From: Comamonas avium
GTDB lineage: Bacteria > Pseudomonadota > Gammaproteobacteria > Burkholderiales > Burkholderiaceae_C
Direction: 5' to 3'
Length of the DNA stretch: 64,000 bases
Assembly (NCBI RefSeq): GCF_014836675.1
Contig: NZ_JACSQK010000004.1
Coordinates: 310,001-374,000 of the forward strand
The translations under genes and the position numbers were made by a program. This document shows positions 55,104 to 64,000 of the stretch, piece after piece (position 1 is the first letter of the stretch; every line of letters starts with the position of its first letter). Under the pieces are notes generated by a model that searched no databases, was not told the origin of the DNA, and saw only the letters and a program-made list of their open reading frames with translations.

Positions 55104-56108
55104 TCAGGCAACAAAGTCCGCCAGCTCCACAGGCAACGGCGAATGCAACTCAATGCGCTCCTGCGTGGCGGGATGGTTGAACTGCAAACGCCAGGCATGC
55201 AAGAACATGCGTTTCAAGCCCTGCTTAGGCAAGCGCTTGTTCAAATCAAAGTCACCGTACTTGTCATCGCCAGCGATTGCATGGCCCTGCGAAGACAAAT
55301 GCACCCGGATCTGGTGCGTACGCCCGGTCTTGATAGTCACTTCCAGCAAGCTCATCGCAGGCAGACCCTGCATGGCACGCGGCGCAAAGTGCGACCGCAC
55401 CTTGACCAAAGTCAGCGCGCGCATGGCATCAGGATCGTCCACCGTGGTGACGCGCACTCGGCGTTCGCCATCTGCCTGAAGATATTTGTGCAACGGTGTG
55501 TCAATGACCTTCTTGTTGACAGGCCACGCCCCGTTCACCAACGCCAAATAGGTCTTGCCCGTTTCACGCTCCCGAAACTGATCTTGCAGCTTGGTCAGCG
55601 CCGAACGCTTCTTGGCAACCAGCAAGATGCCAGAAGTTTCACGATCCAGCCGGTGCACCAGCTCTAAAAATTTGGCCTGAGGGCGGGCTTGGCGCAACTG
55701 CTCAATTACGCCAAAGCTCACCCCTGAGCCACCATGCACAGCCACGCCCGCAGGTTTATCCAGCGCAATCAGATGATCGTCTTCAAACAGGACAGGGAAC
55801 TCACGGGCTGGAGCGGGACGTTCGGCTTTTTCTTGCACCTTGTCGGAAATACGGACAGGCGGCAGGCGCACCATATCCCCCATCTCCACCCGGGTATCGG
55901 CTTGGCAGCGCCCTTTGTTCACACGCACCTCACCACTGCGAATGATGCGGTAAACGTGTGTCTTGGGCACACCTTTGAGATGGCGCATCAAGAAGTTATC
56001 CAGGCGTTGTCCAGCGCTGTCTTCATCCACCTCGATTAACCGCACAGCCACAGCAGCGGAGTTCTGGGTAGGTTCTTGGGGCAGTTTGCCCTCTATAATG
56101 TGTTTCAC
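55104..56108 (-). CDS. rluC: 23S rRNA pseudouridine synthase (RluC/RluD family)
   Basis: About 334 residues with an N-terminal S4 domain (RLDNFLMRHLKGVPKTHVYR) and the catalytic domain with HRLDRETSGILLVAKKR carrying the catalytic Asp. The RluC name is supported by its position divergent from rne, the standard proteobacterial arrangement. The start is uncertain; GTG at 56108 (VKHIIEGKLP) is chosen, as the longer frame to 56321 runs into the rne leader and lacks homology. The chosen start lies only nine bases from the predicted rne -10 box. Confidence 0.93.
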   Translation of the reverse strand: MKHIIEGKLPQEPTQNSAAVAVRLIEVDEDSAGQRLDNFLMRHLKGVPKTHVYRIIRSGEVRVNKGRCQADTRVEMGDMVRLPPVRISDKVQEKAERPAPAREFPVLFEDDHLIALDKPAGVAVHGGSGVSFGVIEQLRQARPQAKFLELVHRLDRETSGILLVAKKRSALTKLQDQFRERETGKTYLALVNGAWPVNKKVIDTPLHKYLQADGERRVRVTTVDDPDAMRALTLVKVRSHFAPRAMQGLPAMSLLEVTIKTGRTHQIRVHLSSQGHAIAGDDKYGDFDLNKRLPKQGLKRMFLHAWRLQFNHPATQERIELHSPLPVELADFVA

Positions 56109-56709
56109 CTGCGCTAATTTATGTGTAAGTGGTTGATTTGTTTGGATTTTAGTCCACCCAGCCATTTCCCCTACGCAGGCAGGTCGATGCCACAGATGCC
56201 GTGCCCAAGGAAAAACTGCCCGATTGTCGGTGCTAGCGGGGCGGAATTTGTCTGGTTGACGCATTGAAACACTGAACGGAATCTTCACGTGGATGGTGGT
56301 GTTTGGAGCCAGTTGCTCCATGCCATCCGCGCATTAGAAAAACAGCGAGCATGTGGGTACTTCTTTCTTGGTTGCTAGGTATGACGCAGAGGCCAAAGCC
56401 TCTGCTGCGTACGCCTGCGCCAAGCACCCACCCCGTAATTTCCGCTGACTCAGGCCGTCGCCATTCGGTGCCGGATCTGCCCACAGCGTCGCTCGCTCCC
56501 TGCCCCCTGCCCTTGCCCCCATTGCTGACTTAACGCAGCACGGACGCAATCAGGCCCAGGTCTCGGATTCCCTTTCTTTTTGTTTCAGCGCGACAACCCG
56601 GCATTAAAGGCTCCTACAGAGCCTGTCTTTGATCAAGAGTCAAAGGCGTGTCGGCTAGGCAGCGCTGTCGCTGCCAGCCGGTCGCCGCACAACGAAAAGG
56701 ATACGCATC
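56094..56709 (+). promoter_or_regulatory. rne promoter and long structured 5' leader
   Basis: TATAAT at 56094-56099 would start an RNA of about 600 bases before the rne ATG; the -35 is poor. The leader has several hairpins: GCAGAGGC-CAAA-GCCTCTGC (56386-56405), GGCTC-CTACA-GAGCC (56609-56623) and GGCT-A-GGCAGCG-CTGT-CGCTGCC-AGCC (56654-56679), the last 16 bases before the AAAAGG ribosome site. A long leader agrees with the autoregulated rne leader known in enterobacteria. No gene is seen in this region. Confidence 0.55.
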
Positions 56710-59688
56710 ATGAAGCGGATGCTGATTAACGCGACACAGGCTGAAGAACGCCGTCTGGCGATTGTCGACGGCCAAAAACTGCTCGACTACGAAATCGAAA
56801 TTGAAGGCCGCGAACAGCGCAAGGGCAACATTTACAAAGCCGTGGTGACACGCGTAGAGCCCTCTTTGGAAGCTTGTTTTGTGGACTACGGCGAAGACCG
56901 CCACGGTTTCCTGCCCTTCAAGGAAATCTCCAAGCAATACTTTGCCGAAGGCATTGCCCCCAGCCAGGCGCGCATCAATGATGTGATCAAGGAAGGCCAA
57001 GAGCTGCTGGTTCAGGTCGAAAAAGAAGAACGAGGCAACAAGGGCGCAGCCCTGACCACCTTCATCTCGCTGGCTGGCCGTTATGTGGTGCTGATGCCCA
57101 ACAACCCCCGTGGTGGTGGCGTTTCGCGCCGCATTGAAGGTGAAGAGCGCGCAGAACTCAAAGAAGCCATGGACCAGCTGGACTACCCCAAGGGCATGTC
57201 CATCATTGCGCGCACCGCAGGCATTGGCCGCACAGCCCCTGAACTGCAATGGGACTTGAACTACCTGCTGCAACTGTGGACAGCCATTGACGGCGCTGCC
57301 AAGTCGGGCAAGGGTGCTTTCCTGATTTACCAAGAATCTAGCTTGGTGATTCGCGCTATCCGTGACTACTTCCACAATGACATCGGTGACATCCTGATCG
57401 ACACCGACGACATTTACGAACAGGCCCAGCAGTTCATGGCCCACGTCATGCCGGAGCACGCCAACCGTGTGAAGCGCTACCGTGACGATGCACCGCTGTT
57501 CAGCCGCTTCCAGATCGAGCACCAGATCGAGTCGGCCTACGCACGCACCGTACAACTGCCTTCTGGCGGTGCCATCGTGATTGACCACACCGAAGCTTTG
57601 GTGTCTGTCGACGTGAACTCGGCCCGCGCCATCAAGGGCGGCGATATCGAAGAAACCGCTACCCGCACCAATTTGGAAGCCGCTGATGAAGTGGCACGCC
57701 AAATGCGTCTGCGTGACTTGGGTGGTCTGATCGTGATCGACTTCATCGACATGGAGGAATCCAAGAACCGTCGTGAAGTGGAAAACCGCCTGCGCGATGC
57801 ACTGCGCCAAGACCGCGCCCGCGTGCAGTTTGGCACCATCAGCAAATTTGGTCTGATGGAGATGAGCCGCCAGCGCCTCAAGCCCGCTTTGAGCGAAGGC
57901 GCGCACATCAACTGCCCACGCTGCGGTGGCTCTGGCCATATCCGCGACACGGAGTCGTCGGCACTGCAAATTCTGCGCATCATTCAAGAAGAGTCCATGA
58001 AGGACAACACAGCCGCGGTGCACTGCCAAGTGCCAGTGGAAGTGGCCTCTTTTCTGCTCAATGAAAAGCGCACTGAAATCGCCAAGATTGAACTCAAGCA
58101 ACGCGTCTCGGTGCTCATGGTTCCCAACAAGTCGCTGGAAACCCCGCACTACAAGCTTGAGCGCCTCAAGCACGACGATCCACGCCTGGAAAACCTGGAT
58201 GCCAGCTACAAGCTGGCTGAAGAAGTGGAAGATGTGACCAAGGTCACACGCCGCTCGCAAGAACCCACCAACAAGCAAACACCTGTCATCAAGGGTGTGC
58301 TGCCTGATGTTCCGCCCGCACCTGAGGCACGCCCACAGCCCGCCCAGCGCCCAGCTGCCGTGGCCAAAGGCCGCAACAACAGCCAGCAGCAAGCTGCCGC
58401 ACCCCGGATCGAAGTGCGAGAGCAAGGCTTCTTTGCATGGCTCAAGAGCCTGTTTGGCTTCGGCACACGCCCTGCAGCCATCGAACCTGTTGCACCTGCC
58501 AAGCCAGAAAGCGCCCGCGAAGGCCGCAGCGGTGAACGCGGTGGACGTAACGGCGAACGCAACGGTCGTGGCCGCAATGGCCGCCGTGACGAACGCAGCG
58601 AACGTGTTGAAGGCGGTGATCGCCCCAACCGCGAAACCAACGGCATCGAAAACCGTAACCGCCGTGGCGAGCGCAACGAACGCACAGAGCGCAATGAGCG
58701 TCCAAGTGAAAATGCGCGCCCGCAACGCGAGCCTCGCAATCGTGAGCGCCAGCCCCGCAACACTGAAGCTACAGAGCAGCGCAATCTGCAAACGGCCAAT
58801 GCCCAAACCGGTGTGGAACAGGTGTCGCTGGTGCCGGAAACCGAGCGCGCTGAGCGTCAGCCGCGCCGTGAACGCGGTGAGCGTGGCGAGCGCCGTGAGC
58901 GCCAGCCGCGCAATGCTGAAATTCAAAATCCAGCAACCGCAGAACCCACTGCCCAATCGGTGCAAGAAGCTGTGAATGACATTCCAGCCTCGGATGCACA
59001 GAGCAATGCAGAGGACGCACCACGCAATGGCCGTCGCTCACGTGACCGCTATGGCCGTGACCGCCGCAATGGCCGCGATCGCAATGGCGCGCCACGTGAT
59101 GACGAGCAAGCGATGGACACCAGTGCCTCTGAAGAACAAGGCACAGTCCAAGCTACCGTGGACAACGCTGTGGCCGCCACTCCTGCTGATGACACGACGC
59201 AAGAAGCACCACGTCGCAGCTACTTCAGTGCAGCAACTCCAGCGGCTGAAGCAGCCGCTGTAGCGAAAGTCGCACCTGTGACTGATGCTGCACCTGAGCC
59301 AAGCCAGCCCGTTGCCGTGGCCGCAGCACCTGTCGTTGCGCCAGCGCCAGTCGTCGTTGCCGCACCAGCCGTATCGGCCTCTGCCTCCCCAGCGGTTGCC
59401 CCCAAAGCGCCTGCAAGCACTGGCATGCCCCGCATTGCCAGCTACAGCCTGCCCATGGATGCGTTACAGCAGGTCGCGCACGATGCAGGCCTGGAGTGGG
59501 TGAACTCGGACGCTGACAAGATTGCAGCAGTACAAGCTGCGATTGCTGCTGAGCCCAAGCCTGTGCGCATTCCCCGCGAACGCCCCCCTGTGGTCGTTCT
59601 GGACGAAGGCCCATTGATCTTGGTTGAAACCCGCAAAGACCTCAGTGAGATGGTGCTGCCCTTTGAGCAGCCTGCCAATAACGCCTAA
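56710..59688 (+). CDS. rne: ribonuclease E
   Basis: A 992-residue endonuclease that organises the RNA degradosome. The N-terminal half has the S1 domain (about 35-125) and the DNase I-like site with Asp301 in [10 protein letters not shown] and Asp344 in IVIDFIDM; the zinc link is Cys402 and Cys405 in [10 protein letters not shown]. The C-terminal half is disordered: an Arg/Asn/Glu-rich RNA-binding stretch (about 600-780), a Pro/Ala region, and a conserved tail with [25 protein letters not shown] precedes the ATG. It is divergent from rluC. Confidence 0.97.
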   Translation: MKRMLINATQAEERRLAIVDGQKLLDYEIEIEGREQRKGNIYKAVVTRVEPSLEACFVDYGEDRHGFLPFKEISKQYFAEGIAPSQARINDVIKEGQELLVQVEKEERGNKGAALTTFISLAGRYVVLMPNNPRGGGVSRRIEGEERAELKEAMDQLDYPKGMSIIARTAGIGRTAPELQWDLNYLLQLWTAIDGAAKSGKGAFLIYQESSLVIRAIRDYFHNDIGDILIDTDDIYEQAQQFMAHVMPEHANRVKRYRDDAPLFSRFQIEHQIESAYARTVQLPSGGAIVIDHTEALVSVDVNSARAIKGGDIEETATRTNLEAADEVARQMRLRDLGGLIVIDFIDMEESKNRREVENRLRDALRQDRARVQFGTISKFGLMEMSRQRLKPALSEGAHINCPRCGGSGHIRDTESSALQILRIIQEESMKDNTAAVHCQVPVEVASFLLNEKRTEIAKIELKQRVSVLMVPNKSLETPHYKLERLKHDDPRLENLDASYKLAEEVEDVTKVTRRSQEPTNKQTPVIKGVLPDVPPAPEARPQPAQRPAAVAKGRNNSQQQAAAPRIEVREQGFFAWLKSLFGFGTRPAAIEPVAPAKPESAREGRSGERGGRNGERNGRGRNGRRDERSERVEGGDRPNRETNGIENRNRRGERNERTERNERPSENARPQREPRNRERQPRNTEATEQRNLQTANAQTGVEQVSLVPETERAERQPRRERGERGERRERQPRNAEIQNPATAEPTAQSVQEAVNDIPASDAQSNAEDAPRNGRRSRDRYGRDRRNGRDRNGAPRDDEQAMDTSASEEQGTVQATVDNAVAATPADDTTQEAPRRSYFSAATPAAEAAAVAKVAPVTDAAPEPSQPVAVAAAPVVAPAPVVVAAPAVSASASPAVAPKAPASTGMPRIASYSLPMDALQQVAHDAGLEWVNSDADKIAAVQAAIAAEPKPVRIPRERPPVVVLDEGPLILVETRKDLSEMVLPFEQPANNA

Positions 59689-59700
59689 AGCGTAACCAAA

Positions 59701-59727
59701 CAACCGGGGGCCTAGCGCCCCCGGTTG
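59701..59727 (+). terminator. hairpin after rne
   Basis: CAACCGGGGGC pairs with GCCCCCGGTTG around a short loop, starting 12 bases after the stop. The stem is strong and GC-rich but no T run follows, so it may stabilise the 3' end or need Rho for stopping. Confidence 0.6.
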
Positions 59728-59764
59728 CATCTGTAGCCCTGTATTTCTATGACGGATCGAGCCC

Positions 59765-60541
59765 ATGCTGTTTTTGCTCTCCCCCGCCAAATCGTTGGAC
59801 TATGAGCGTCCGCTGCCCGCAGGCCTGAGCCACACCCTGCCACCGTTTATTCCACAATCCGCCGAGTTGATTGCCATCCTGCGCCAGCTGGCACCGCACG
59901 ATGTGGCAGCGCTGATGACCATCAGCGACAAGTTGGCCCAACTGAACACCGCGCGTTACGCATCCTGGCGTACATCCTTCACAGCAGATAACGCACGCCA
60001 AGCCCTGTTTGCCTTCAATGGAGATGTATATGAAGGCCTGGACGCTTATTCCTTGCAGGCCCAGGACGTTGTCTGGGCACAGAGCCACCTGCTCATGCTC
60101 AGCGGCTTGTACGGTGCTTTGCGCCCGCTGGACTTGATGCAACCGTATCGTCTGGAAATGGGTACCCGCCTGGCCAATGCGCACGGCAGCAACCTGTATC
60201 AGTTCTGGGGCACGCGCATTGCCCAGTTGCTCAACGAGCGCCAGGCACAAGACACCCAGCCCGTGGTGGTCAATCTGGCCTCGCAGGAGTATTTCAAATC
60301 CGTCGACCTCAGACACCTGAAAGCCCGCGTGGTCGAATGTGTGTTTGAGGACTACAAGGCAGGCAAGTACAAAATCATCAGCTTTCACGCCAAGCGTGCA
60401 CGGGGTTTGATGGCGCGTTACGCTATCCAAAACCGCCTGACACAGCCGCAACAGCTGATGACTTTTGAGGCTGACGGCTACGCCTATGCACCCGAAGCAT
60501 CCAGCCTCAACCGTTTGACTTTCCGGCGCAACGCGGCGTAA
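59765..60541 (+). CDS. yaaA: peroxide stress protein YaaA
   Basis: A 258-residue DUF328 protein: LFLLSPAKSLDYERPLPAG at the start and HAKRARGLMARYAI near the end are diagnostic. In E. coli YaaA limits free iron and oxidative DNA damage during peroxide stress and binds DNA. It has no visible signal or membrane segment. The gene stands between rne and a 2OG oxygenase gene. Confidence 0.96.
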   Translation: MLFLLSPAKSLDYERPLPAGLSHTLPPFIPQSAELIAILRQLAPHDVAALMTISDKLAQLNTARYASWRTSFTADNARQALFAFNGDVYEGLDAYSLQAQDVVWAQSHLLMLSGLYGALRPLDLMQPYRLEMGTRLANAHGSNLYQFWGTRIAQLLNERQAQDTQPVVVNLASQEYFKSVDLRHLKARVVECVFEDYKAGKYKIISFHAKRARGLMARYAIQNRLTQPQQLMTFEADGYAYAPEASSLNRLTFRRNAA

Positions 60542-60587
60542 AGCAGCGTTGGGTGGTACCTTTGCAACGTTGCGCTAGGAGATTGCC

Positions 60588-61445
60588 TTGTCACAGTCCT
60601 TGGAACAATTGTCTGCCCAGGTCCCCGGCAGCACGCCAGCATTGATGCAATGGCTGCAAACACAGCTGGCTGCAGGGCATGCACCCGCCACACTGCACAA
60701 AAGCTTGCTGAAAGCTGGCTGGGCACCTCACATTGCACAAGCGGCACTGGTGGCATGCACCCAGCCCACGCCCAACCCTGCGCGCATTGCACCCATGCCC
60801 GAACCCGACCTCAGCCAGCACAGCAACCAGATTGATGTGGGCGACCGCCAGGTACAAGTACTGCTTTCCATGCAGAAACCACGCTTGGTGCTGTTTGGCA
60901 ATCTGCTCTCGGATACGGAATGTGAGCAGCTGATTGCCGATGCACGCCCTGCCATGGCACGCTCCAGAACCGTAGCCACGCAAGCCCATGGGGAAGAGAT
61001 CAACCCCGACCGCACCAGCAGCGGCATGTTCTATACACGCGGGCAAACACCGGTGGTCGCACTGCTGGAAGCACGCATTGCCAAGCTGCTGCGATGGCCA
61101 CTTGAAAACGGCGAGGGGTTGCAGGTACTCAGCTATCGCCCAGGTGCCGAGTACAAGCCGCACCACGACTACTTCAACCCCCAAGAGCCCAGTAGCGCAG
61201 CCATCTTGCAGCATGGTGGCCAACGCGTGGGCACACTTGTTATCTATCTGAGTGATGTGGCCGCTGGAGGCTGCACGTTTTTCCCTGAGTCTCAGCTGCG
61301 CATCCACCCTTGCAAGGGACACGCTGTGTTTTTCAGCTACCCCAGCCCTGAGATACACACCTTGACGCTGCACGGCGGCGACCCCGTGCTGCAGGGCGAA
61401 AAGTGGATTGCCACCAAGTGGCTGCGCGAAGCCCCATTTCTTTGA
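60588..61445 (+). CDS. 2OG-Fe(II) oxygenase, prolyl 4-hydroxylase-like
   Basis: A 285-residue protein. An N-terminal helical segment (about 1-65, LEQLSAQVPGSTPALMQWLQ and TLHKSLLKAGWAPHIAQAAL) precedes a P4H-type double-stranded beta helix. The iron triad is His192-x-Asp194 in KPHHDYFNP and His245 in CKGHAVFFSY, and TLVIYLSDVAAGGCTFFPES is typical of P4H proteins. The TTG start at 60588 is well supported by AGGAG seven bases upstream. The target is unknown; bacterial relatives hydroxylate proline in proteins such as EF-Tu. Confidence 0.9.
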   Translation: MSQSLEQLSAQVPGSTPALMQWLQTQLAAGHAPATLHKSLLKAGWAPHIAQAALVACTQPTPNPARIAPMPEPDLSQHSNQIDVGDRQVQVLLSMQKPRLVLFGNLLSDTECEQLIADARPAMARSRTVATQAHGEEINPDRTSSGMFYTRGQTPVVALLEARIAKLLRWPLENGEGLQVLSYRPGAEYKPHHDYFNPQEPSSAAILQHGGQRVGTLVIYLSDVAAGGCTFFPESQLRIHPCKGHAVFFSYPSPEIHTLTLHGGDPVLQGEKWIATKWLREAPFL

Positions 61446-61470
61446 ATTGAACTTACAAGCCAAATCAGCT

Positions 61471-61510
61471 TTTGACGCATATGCAGAAAACGCTGACAGC
61501 TATGAATATC
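61471..61510. repeat. dispersed intergenic repeat, single arm
   Basis: AACGCTGACAGCTAT (61489-61503), reverse complement ATAGCTGTCAGCGTT, matches the arm pattern. It is followed by AT-rich sequence before queF. Confidence 0.4.
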
Positions 61511-61521
61511 TATAAATATTT

Positions 61522-62370
61522 ATGAATACACCTGAACAATCTCAACTGGGCCAGCAATCTGCCTATGCAGACCATTACGACCCCAGCCTGCTCTTTCCGA
61601 TTCCCCGCACCAGCAAGCGCGAAGAAATTGGCATCACCAGCCAATTGCCTTTTTTCGGTGCCGATTTGTGGACGGCGTTTGAGCTGTCATGGCTCAACCA
61701 GCGAGGCAAGCCCCAAGTTGCGCTGGCGCATTTCACCATCCCGTGCGAAACGCCCCACATCATTGAAAGCAAGTCGTTCAAGCTGTACCTCAACAGCTTT
61801 AACAACAGCCGCTTTGACAATCTGGAAGCGGTGCAAGAACGTCTGCGCGAAGACGTGAATGAAGCCCTGTGGCGTGGCGCACCTGCGCGCCAATCCTCCG
61901 CCGGAGTGCGCGTGATTGCGCAGGAAAGTTTTGAGCTACAAAAAGTGCAGGAACTCGATGGCCTGAATCTGGACCGCCTGGACATTGAATGCGATGACTA
62001 CACACCGCGCCCCGACTTGCTCAAGGCTGACCACGACAACCCACCAGTGACAGAAATCTTGGTCAGCCACTTGCTCAAAAGCAATTGCCTGGTCACCGGC
62101 CAGCCTGACTGGGGCAGTGTGCAGATCAGCTATACGGGTGCCGCTATCGACCAGGAAAGCCTGCTGCGCTACATCGTGAGTTTCCGCAACCACAACGAAT
62201 TCCATGAGCAATGCGTTGAGCGCATCTTCATGGACATCATGCGCCAGTGCACCCCCCTCAAGCTCAGTGTGTACGCGCGCTACACACGGCGAGGAGGCCT
62301 GGACATTAACCCGCTGCGCACCAGCCACCCGATGCCCATACCCGCCAATGTGCGCACCGCGCGGCAATAA
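61522..62370 (+). CDS. queF: NADPH-dependent 7-cyano-7-deazaguanine reductase
   Basis: A 282-residue enzyme of the long (YqcD) QueF type. It reduces preQ0 to preQ1 in queuosine synthesis. [17 protein letters not shown] is the QueF motif; the nucleophile is Cys189 in [16 protein letters not shown] with the conserved Asp196. [15 protein letters not shown] is in the N-terminal half. The stop codon lies at the edge of a shared terminator. Confidence 0.97.
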   Translation: MNTPEQSQLGQQSAYADHYDPSLLFPIPRTSKREEIGITSQLPFFGADLWTAFELSWLNQRGKPQVALAHFTIPCETPHIIESKSFKLYLNSFNNSRFDNLEAVQERLREDVNEALWRGAPARQSSAGVRVIAQESFELQKVQELDGLNLDRLDIECDDYTPRPDLLKADHDNPPVTEILVSHLLKSNCLVTGQPDWGSVQISYTGAAIDQESLLRYIVSFRNHNEFHEQCVERIFMDIMRQCTPLKLSVYARYTRRGGLDINPLRTSHPMPIPANVRTARQ

Positions 62371-62397
62371 AAAAGGAGCCTGATGGCTCCTTTTTTA
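62368..62397. terminator. bidirectional terminator between queF and the PfkB-family gene
   Basis: AAAAAAGGAGCC-TGAT-GGCTCCTTTTTT, symmetrical A and T runs. It serves both converging genes. Confidence 0.95.
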
Positions 62398-62410
62398 TGA
62401 CTGACTTCCT

Positions 62411-63319
62411 TTAGCCTTCAAACGTTGCGGGATCAAAGTCCAGCACGTAATTTTGCGGGCCTTTGCTGGCTACCTTCAGCGCCCCCACACGGCTGCCCAG
62501 CGCTGCGCACTTGGTCAAAGGCCAGCCCTTTTCCAAACCAAAAAGGAATGCGCCACGCCATGCATCGCCGCAGCCAGTAGGATCGACCACGCTTAGCGCT
62601 TTGACCGACTTCACCAAAGTCGCCTGTCCTTGCTCCCAGACCTGGCATCCCTCGGCACCCAGTGTCACAACCAAGCCTTGCACCTTCATGGACAACGCGG
62701 CCAGGTCCAAGCCGGTGCGGTCACACAGCATTTTGGCTTCGTAGTCATTCACAGCAATCCACGTTGCCTGCTCCACGAAAGTCAGCAGCTCTTGGCCATT
62801 GAACATCGGCAGGCCCTGGCCTGGATCAAATACAAAAGGAATGCCTGCTGCCTTGAACTGCGCGCAATGCTCAATCATGGCGTCGCGGCCATCAGGGGAA
62901 ACAATCCCCACAACAGCACCTTCGCTGCCATCAATCACATTCACATGCGCTTGAGTCATCGCACCAGGGTGAAACGCTGTGATCTGGTTGTTGTCGCTGT
63001 CCGTCATGATCATGGCCTGTGCGGTGTAGTTGTCACCCAACTGCTGCACATAACGTGTATCAATACCCATTGCCTTCATGCGACCGATATAGGAAGCGCC
63101 ATCTTCTCCCACTGTCGCCATTGGCAGAGGGTTACCACCCAGCAACTTCAAGCTGTAGGCAATATTGCCTGCGCAGCCACCAAAATCGCGGCGCAGTGAG
63201 GGCACGAGGAACGACACATTCAGAATGTGCAGTTGCTCAGGCAAGATTTGGTCGGCAAATTTGCCTTCAAAACTCATGATGGTGTCAAAAGCCAAAGAGC
63301 CGCAGATCAGTGCTGCCAT
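62411..63319 (-). CDS. PfkB family carbohydrate kinase (adenosine kinase-like)
   Basis: A 302-residue kinase. ALICGSLAFDTIMSFEGKFA and GGCAGNIAYSLKLLGG are the substrate-binding N-terminal segments, and VDPTGCGDAWRGAFLFGLE is the PfkB signature 2 with the catalytic Asp; Cys replaces the usual Ala (GAGD becomes GCGD). Proteins with this combination have been annotated as adenosine or ribokinase-like kinases in betaproteobacteria; the sugar or nucleoside is not certain. It converges with queF. Confidence 0.9.
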   Translation of the reverse strand: MAALICGSLAFDTIMSFEGKFADQILPEQLHILNVSFLVPSLRRDFGGCAGNIAYSLKLLGGNPLPMATVGEDGASYIGRMKAMGIDTRYVQQLGDNYTAQAMIMTDSDNNQITAFHPGAMTQAHVNVIDGSEGAVVGIVSPDGRDAMIEHCAQFKAAGIPFVFDPGQGLPMFNGQELLTFVEQATWIAVNDYEAKMLCDRTGLDLAALSMKVQGLVVTLGAEGCQVWEQGQATLVKSVKALSVVDPTGCGDAWRGAFLFGLEKGWPLTKCAALGSRVGALKVASKGPQNYVLDFDPATFEG

Positions 63320-63347
63320 AGTCGAAATTCCGTTTTCTCAATAAAAA

Positions 63348-64000
63348 TCAGGGATAAAAAGCCATCACCCGGTAGCCTGACACCTGCAGATGCAAACCCT
63401 GCGTCATGACTGGCAAACTGCCATTCCACTCACTGCGCGCAGCCAGCTCTGCCGGTGCCCCAATCTCTTCGGGGCTAAAGACCTTGCGCACCAGCACCTG
63501 ATCCTGGGCATCGGTCAGCGTCAGCTCAACAGCAGGCGTGGCCACCAAAGTGGGGGCCTGATTTTGAATACTCAGCCCCAAACGATAGTGATAGGGCTGG
63601 GTATCTTGGTTAAAAGAAGAACCTGTCAGCACCACCGACGCAATGCTCTTGCGCGGGGCCAGTTCACAGCGCAAAGCCACGCACATATTCTCAAAAGCAG
63701 TGCGCCACTCAGGCTTCCAGGCCACCAAGGTGTTGCGCTCATGCATGGCAATTTGCAGCAGTAATGTGAGCGGTAAAAAAATCACCAGCATGCCCATCAC
63801 AAAGCGCACTGCGGGCTGGCTCCACCATGCCTTGCGCTGCGCTTGTCTGACGAACGAAGGAATGGGGGCACCAGCGTCATCTTCTTCGTGAACATGCCCT
63901 TGCACCTCTTGCGAGGCATTCACCGCATCAAGGTCTGTATCGGCTGGCTGTTGAGGCTGTGCAAAAGGCTCTGTCAAAGGCTCTGCCAAAGGTGGCTCCC
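63348..64000 (-). CDS. DUF3426 domain protein, C-terminal part (cut by window edge)
   Basis: The frame remains open to base 64000, so the N-terminus (in this family usually an MJ0042 zinc ribbon) lies outside. Visible are an acidic/Pro-rich linker, one membrane helix (AVRFVMGMLVIFLPLTLLLQI) and the DUF3426 domain (LAPRKSIASVVLTGSSFNQD, LGLSIQNQAPTLVATPAVEL, VFSPEEIGAPAELAARSEW). The role is unknown. It lies 28 bases upstream of the PfkB-family gene on the - strand and is probably co-transcribed with it. Confidence 0.88.
   Translation of the reverse strand, partial: EPPLAEPLTEPFAQPQQPADTDLDAVNASQEVQGHVHEEDDAGAPIPSFVRQAQRKAWWSQPAVRFVMGMLVIFLPLTLLLQIAMHERNTLVAWKPEWRTAFENMCVALRCELAPRKSIASVVLTGSSFNQDTQPYHYRLGLSIQNQAPTLVATPAVELTLTDAQDQVLVRKVFSPEEIGAPAELAARSEWNGSLPVMTQGLHLQVSGYRVMAFYP

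Noticed and set aside
56109..56321. Long N-terminal extension of rluC
   Set aside because: It runs into the region taken as rne leader and does not resemble the S4 domain or any N-terminus I know for RluC.
56614..58965. 783-codon open frame antisense to rne
   Set aside because: Shadow of the rne coding sequence; the repeat-rich product has no recognisable family and rne is certain.
58500..59110. Repeated Arg/Asn/Glu-rich codons in rne as a CRISPR-like or tandem repeat
   Set aside because: The repeats are irregular, in frame and part of the disordered RNase E C-terminal half; no spacer structure.

Overview
The window looks like a core-chromosome segment of a Comamonadaceae betaproteobacterium, most likely Comamonas or a close relative. 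This is inferred from gene order (leuC-[entericidin]-leuD-leuB-asd-fimV-truA-trpFBA-accD; rpmF-plsX-fabHDG-acpP-fabF-rpoE-rseA-degP-lepA-lepB-rnc-era-recO-pdxJ-acpS-nagZ) and from protein character; no database search was possible. I see no insertion sequence, prophage, CRISPR array, rRNA or tRNA.

Region 1 (1-11.9 kb, + strand) is amino-acid and fatty-acid biosynthesis: leucine genes with a small entericidin lipoprotein and a VOC-fold protein wedged between leuC and leuD, asd with a possible Thr/Ile/Lys leader peptide, fimV, truA, trpFBA and accD. Region 2 (11.9-16.97 kb) holds yggT, a Lon-substrate-binding-domain protein, lysS, a REC-GGDEF diguanylate cyclase and a small MscS-type channel.

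Region 3 (17-22.3 kb, + strand) is the most distinctive part: rhodanese, serine O-acetyltransferase (EpsC type), XRE regulator, a family 2A encapsulin shell protein and a SufS-like cysteine desulfurase with a long disordered N-terminal extension typical of encapsulin cargo. Together they would make O-acetylserine/cysteine, strip sulfur from cysteine inside a protein shell, and handle the released sulfane sulfur. Upstream lie a (TTGGC)7 pentanucleotide repeat and a perfect 9-bp dyad.

Region 4 (22.4-35.3 kb, - strand) carries purT, a DHCW cupin, an unrecognised protein, a chemoreceptor, pfkA with a mixed active-site signature, a three-subunit Tat-exported GMC dehydrogenase/cytochrome c complex preceded by about 0.65 kb of AT-rich non-coding DNA, then nagZ, acpS and pdxJ. 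Region 5 (35.2-51.8 kb, - strand) is the recO-era-rnc-lepB-lepA cluster, the degP/rseA/rpoE envelope-stress cluster and the fatty-acid synthesis cluster. degP has a well-formed sigma-E promoter, and a self-contained promoter-terminator unit between lepA and degP looks like a small RNA gene.

Region 6 (51.8-64 kb) has maf, a RsmI-related methyltransferase, sppA, a HAD phosphatase, rluC, rne with a long leader, yaaA, a 2OG-Fe(II) oxygenase, queF, a PfkB-family kinase and the 3' part of a DUF3426 gene cut by the window edge. Scattered through intergenic regions is a short dispersed repeat with the core AGCTAnnAnCGCTTnCTG, sometimes as paired inverted arms.
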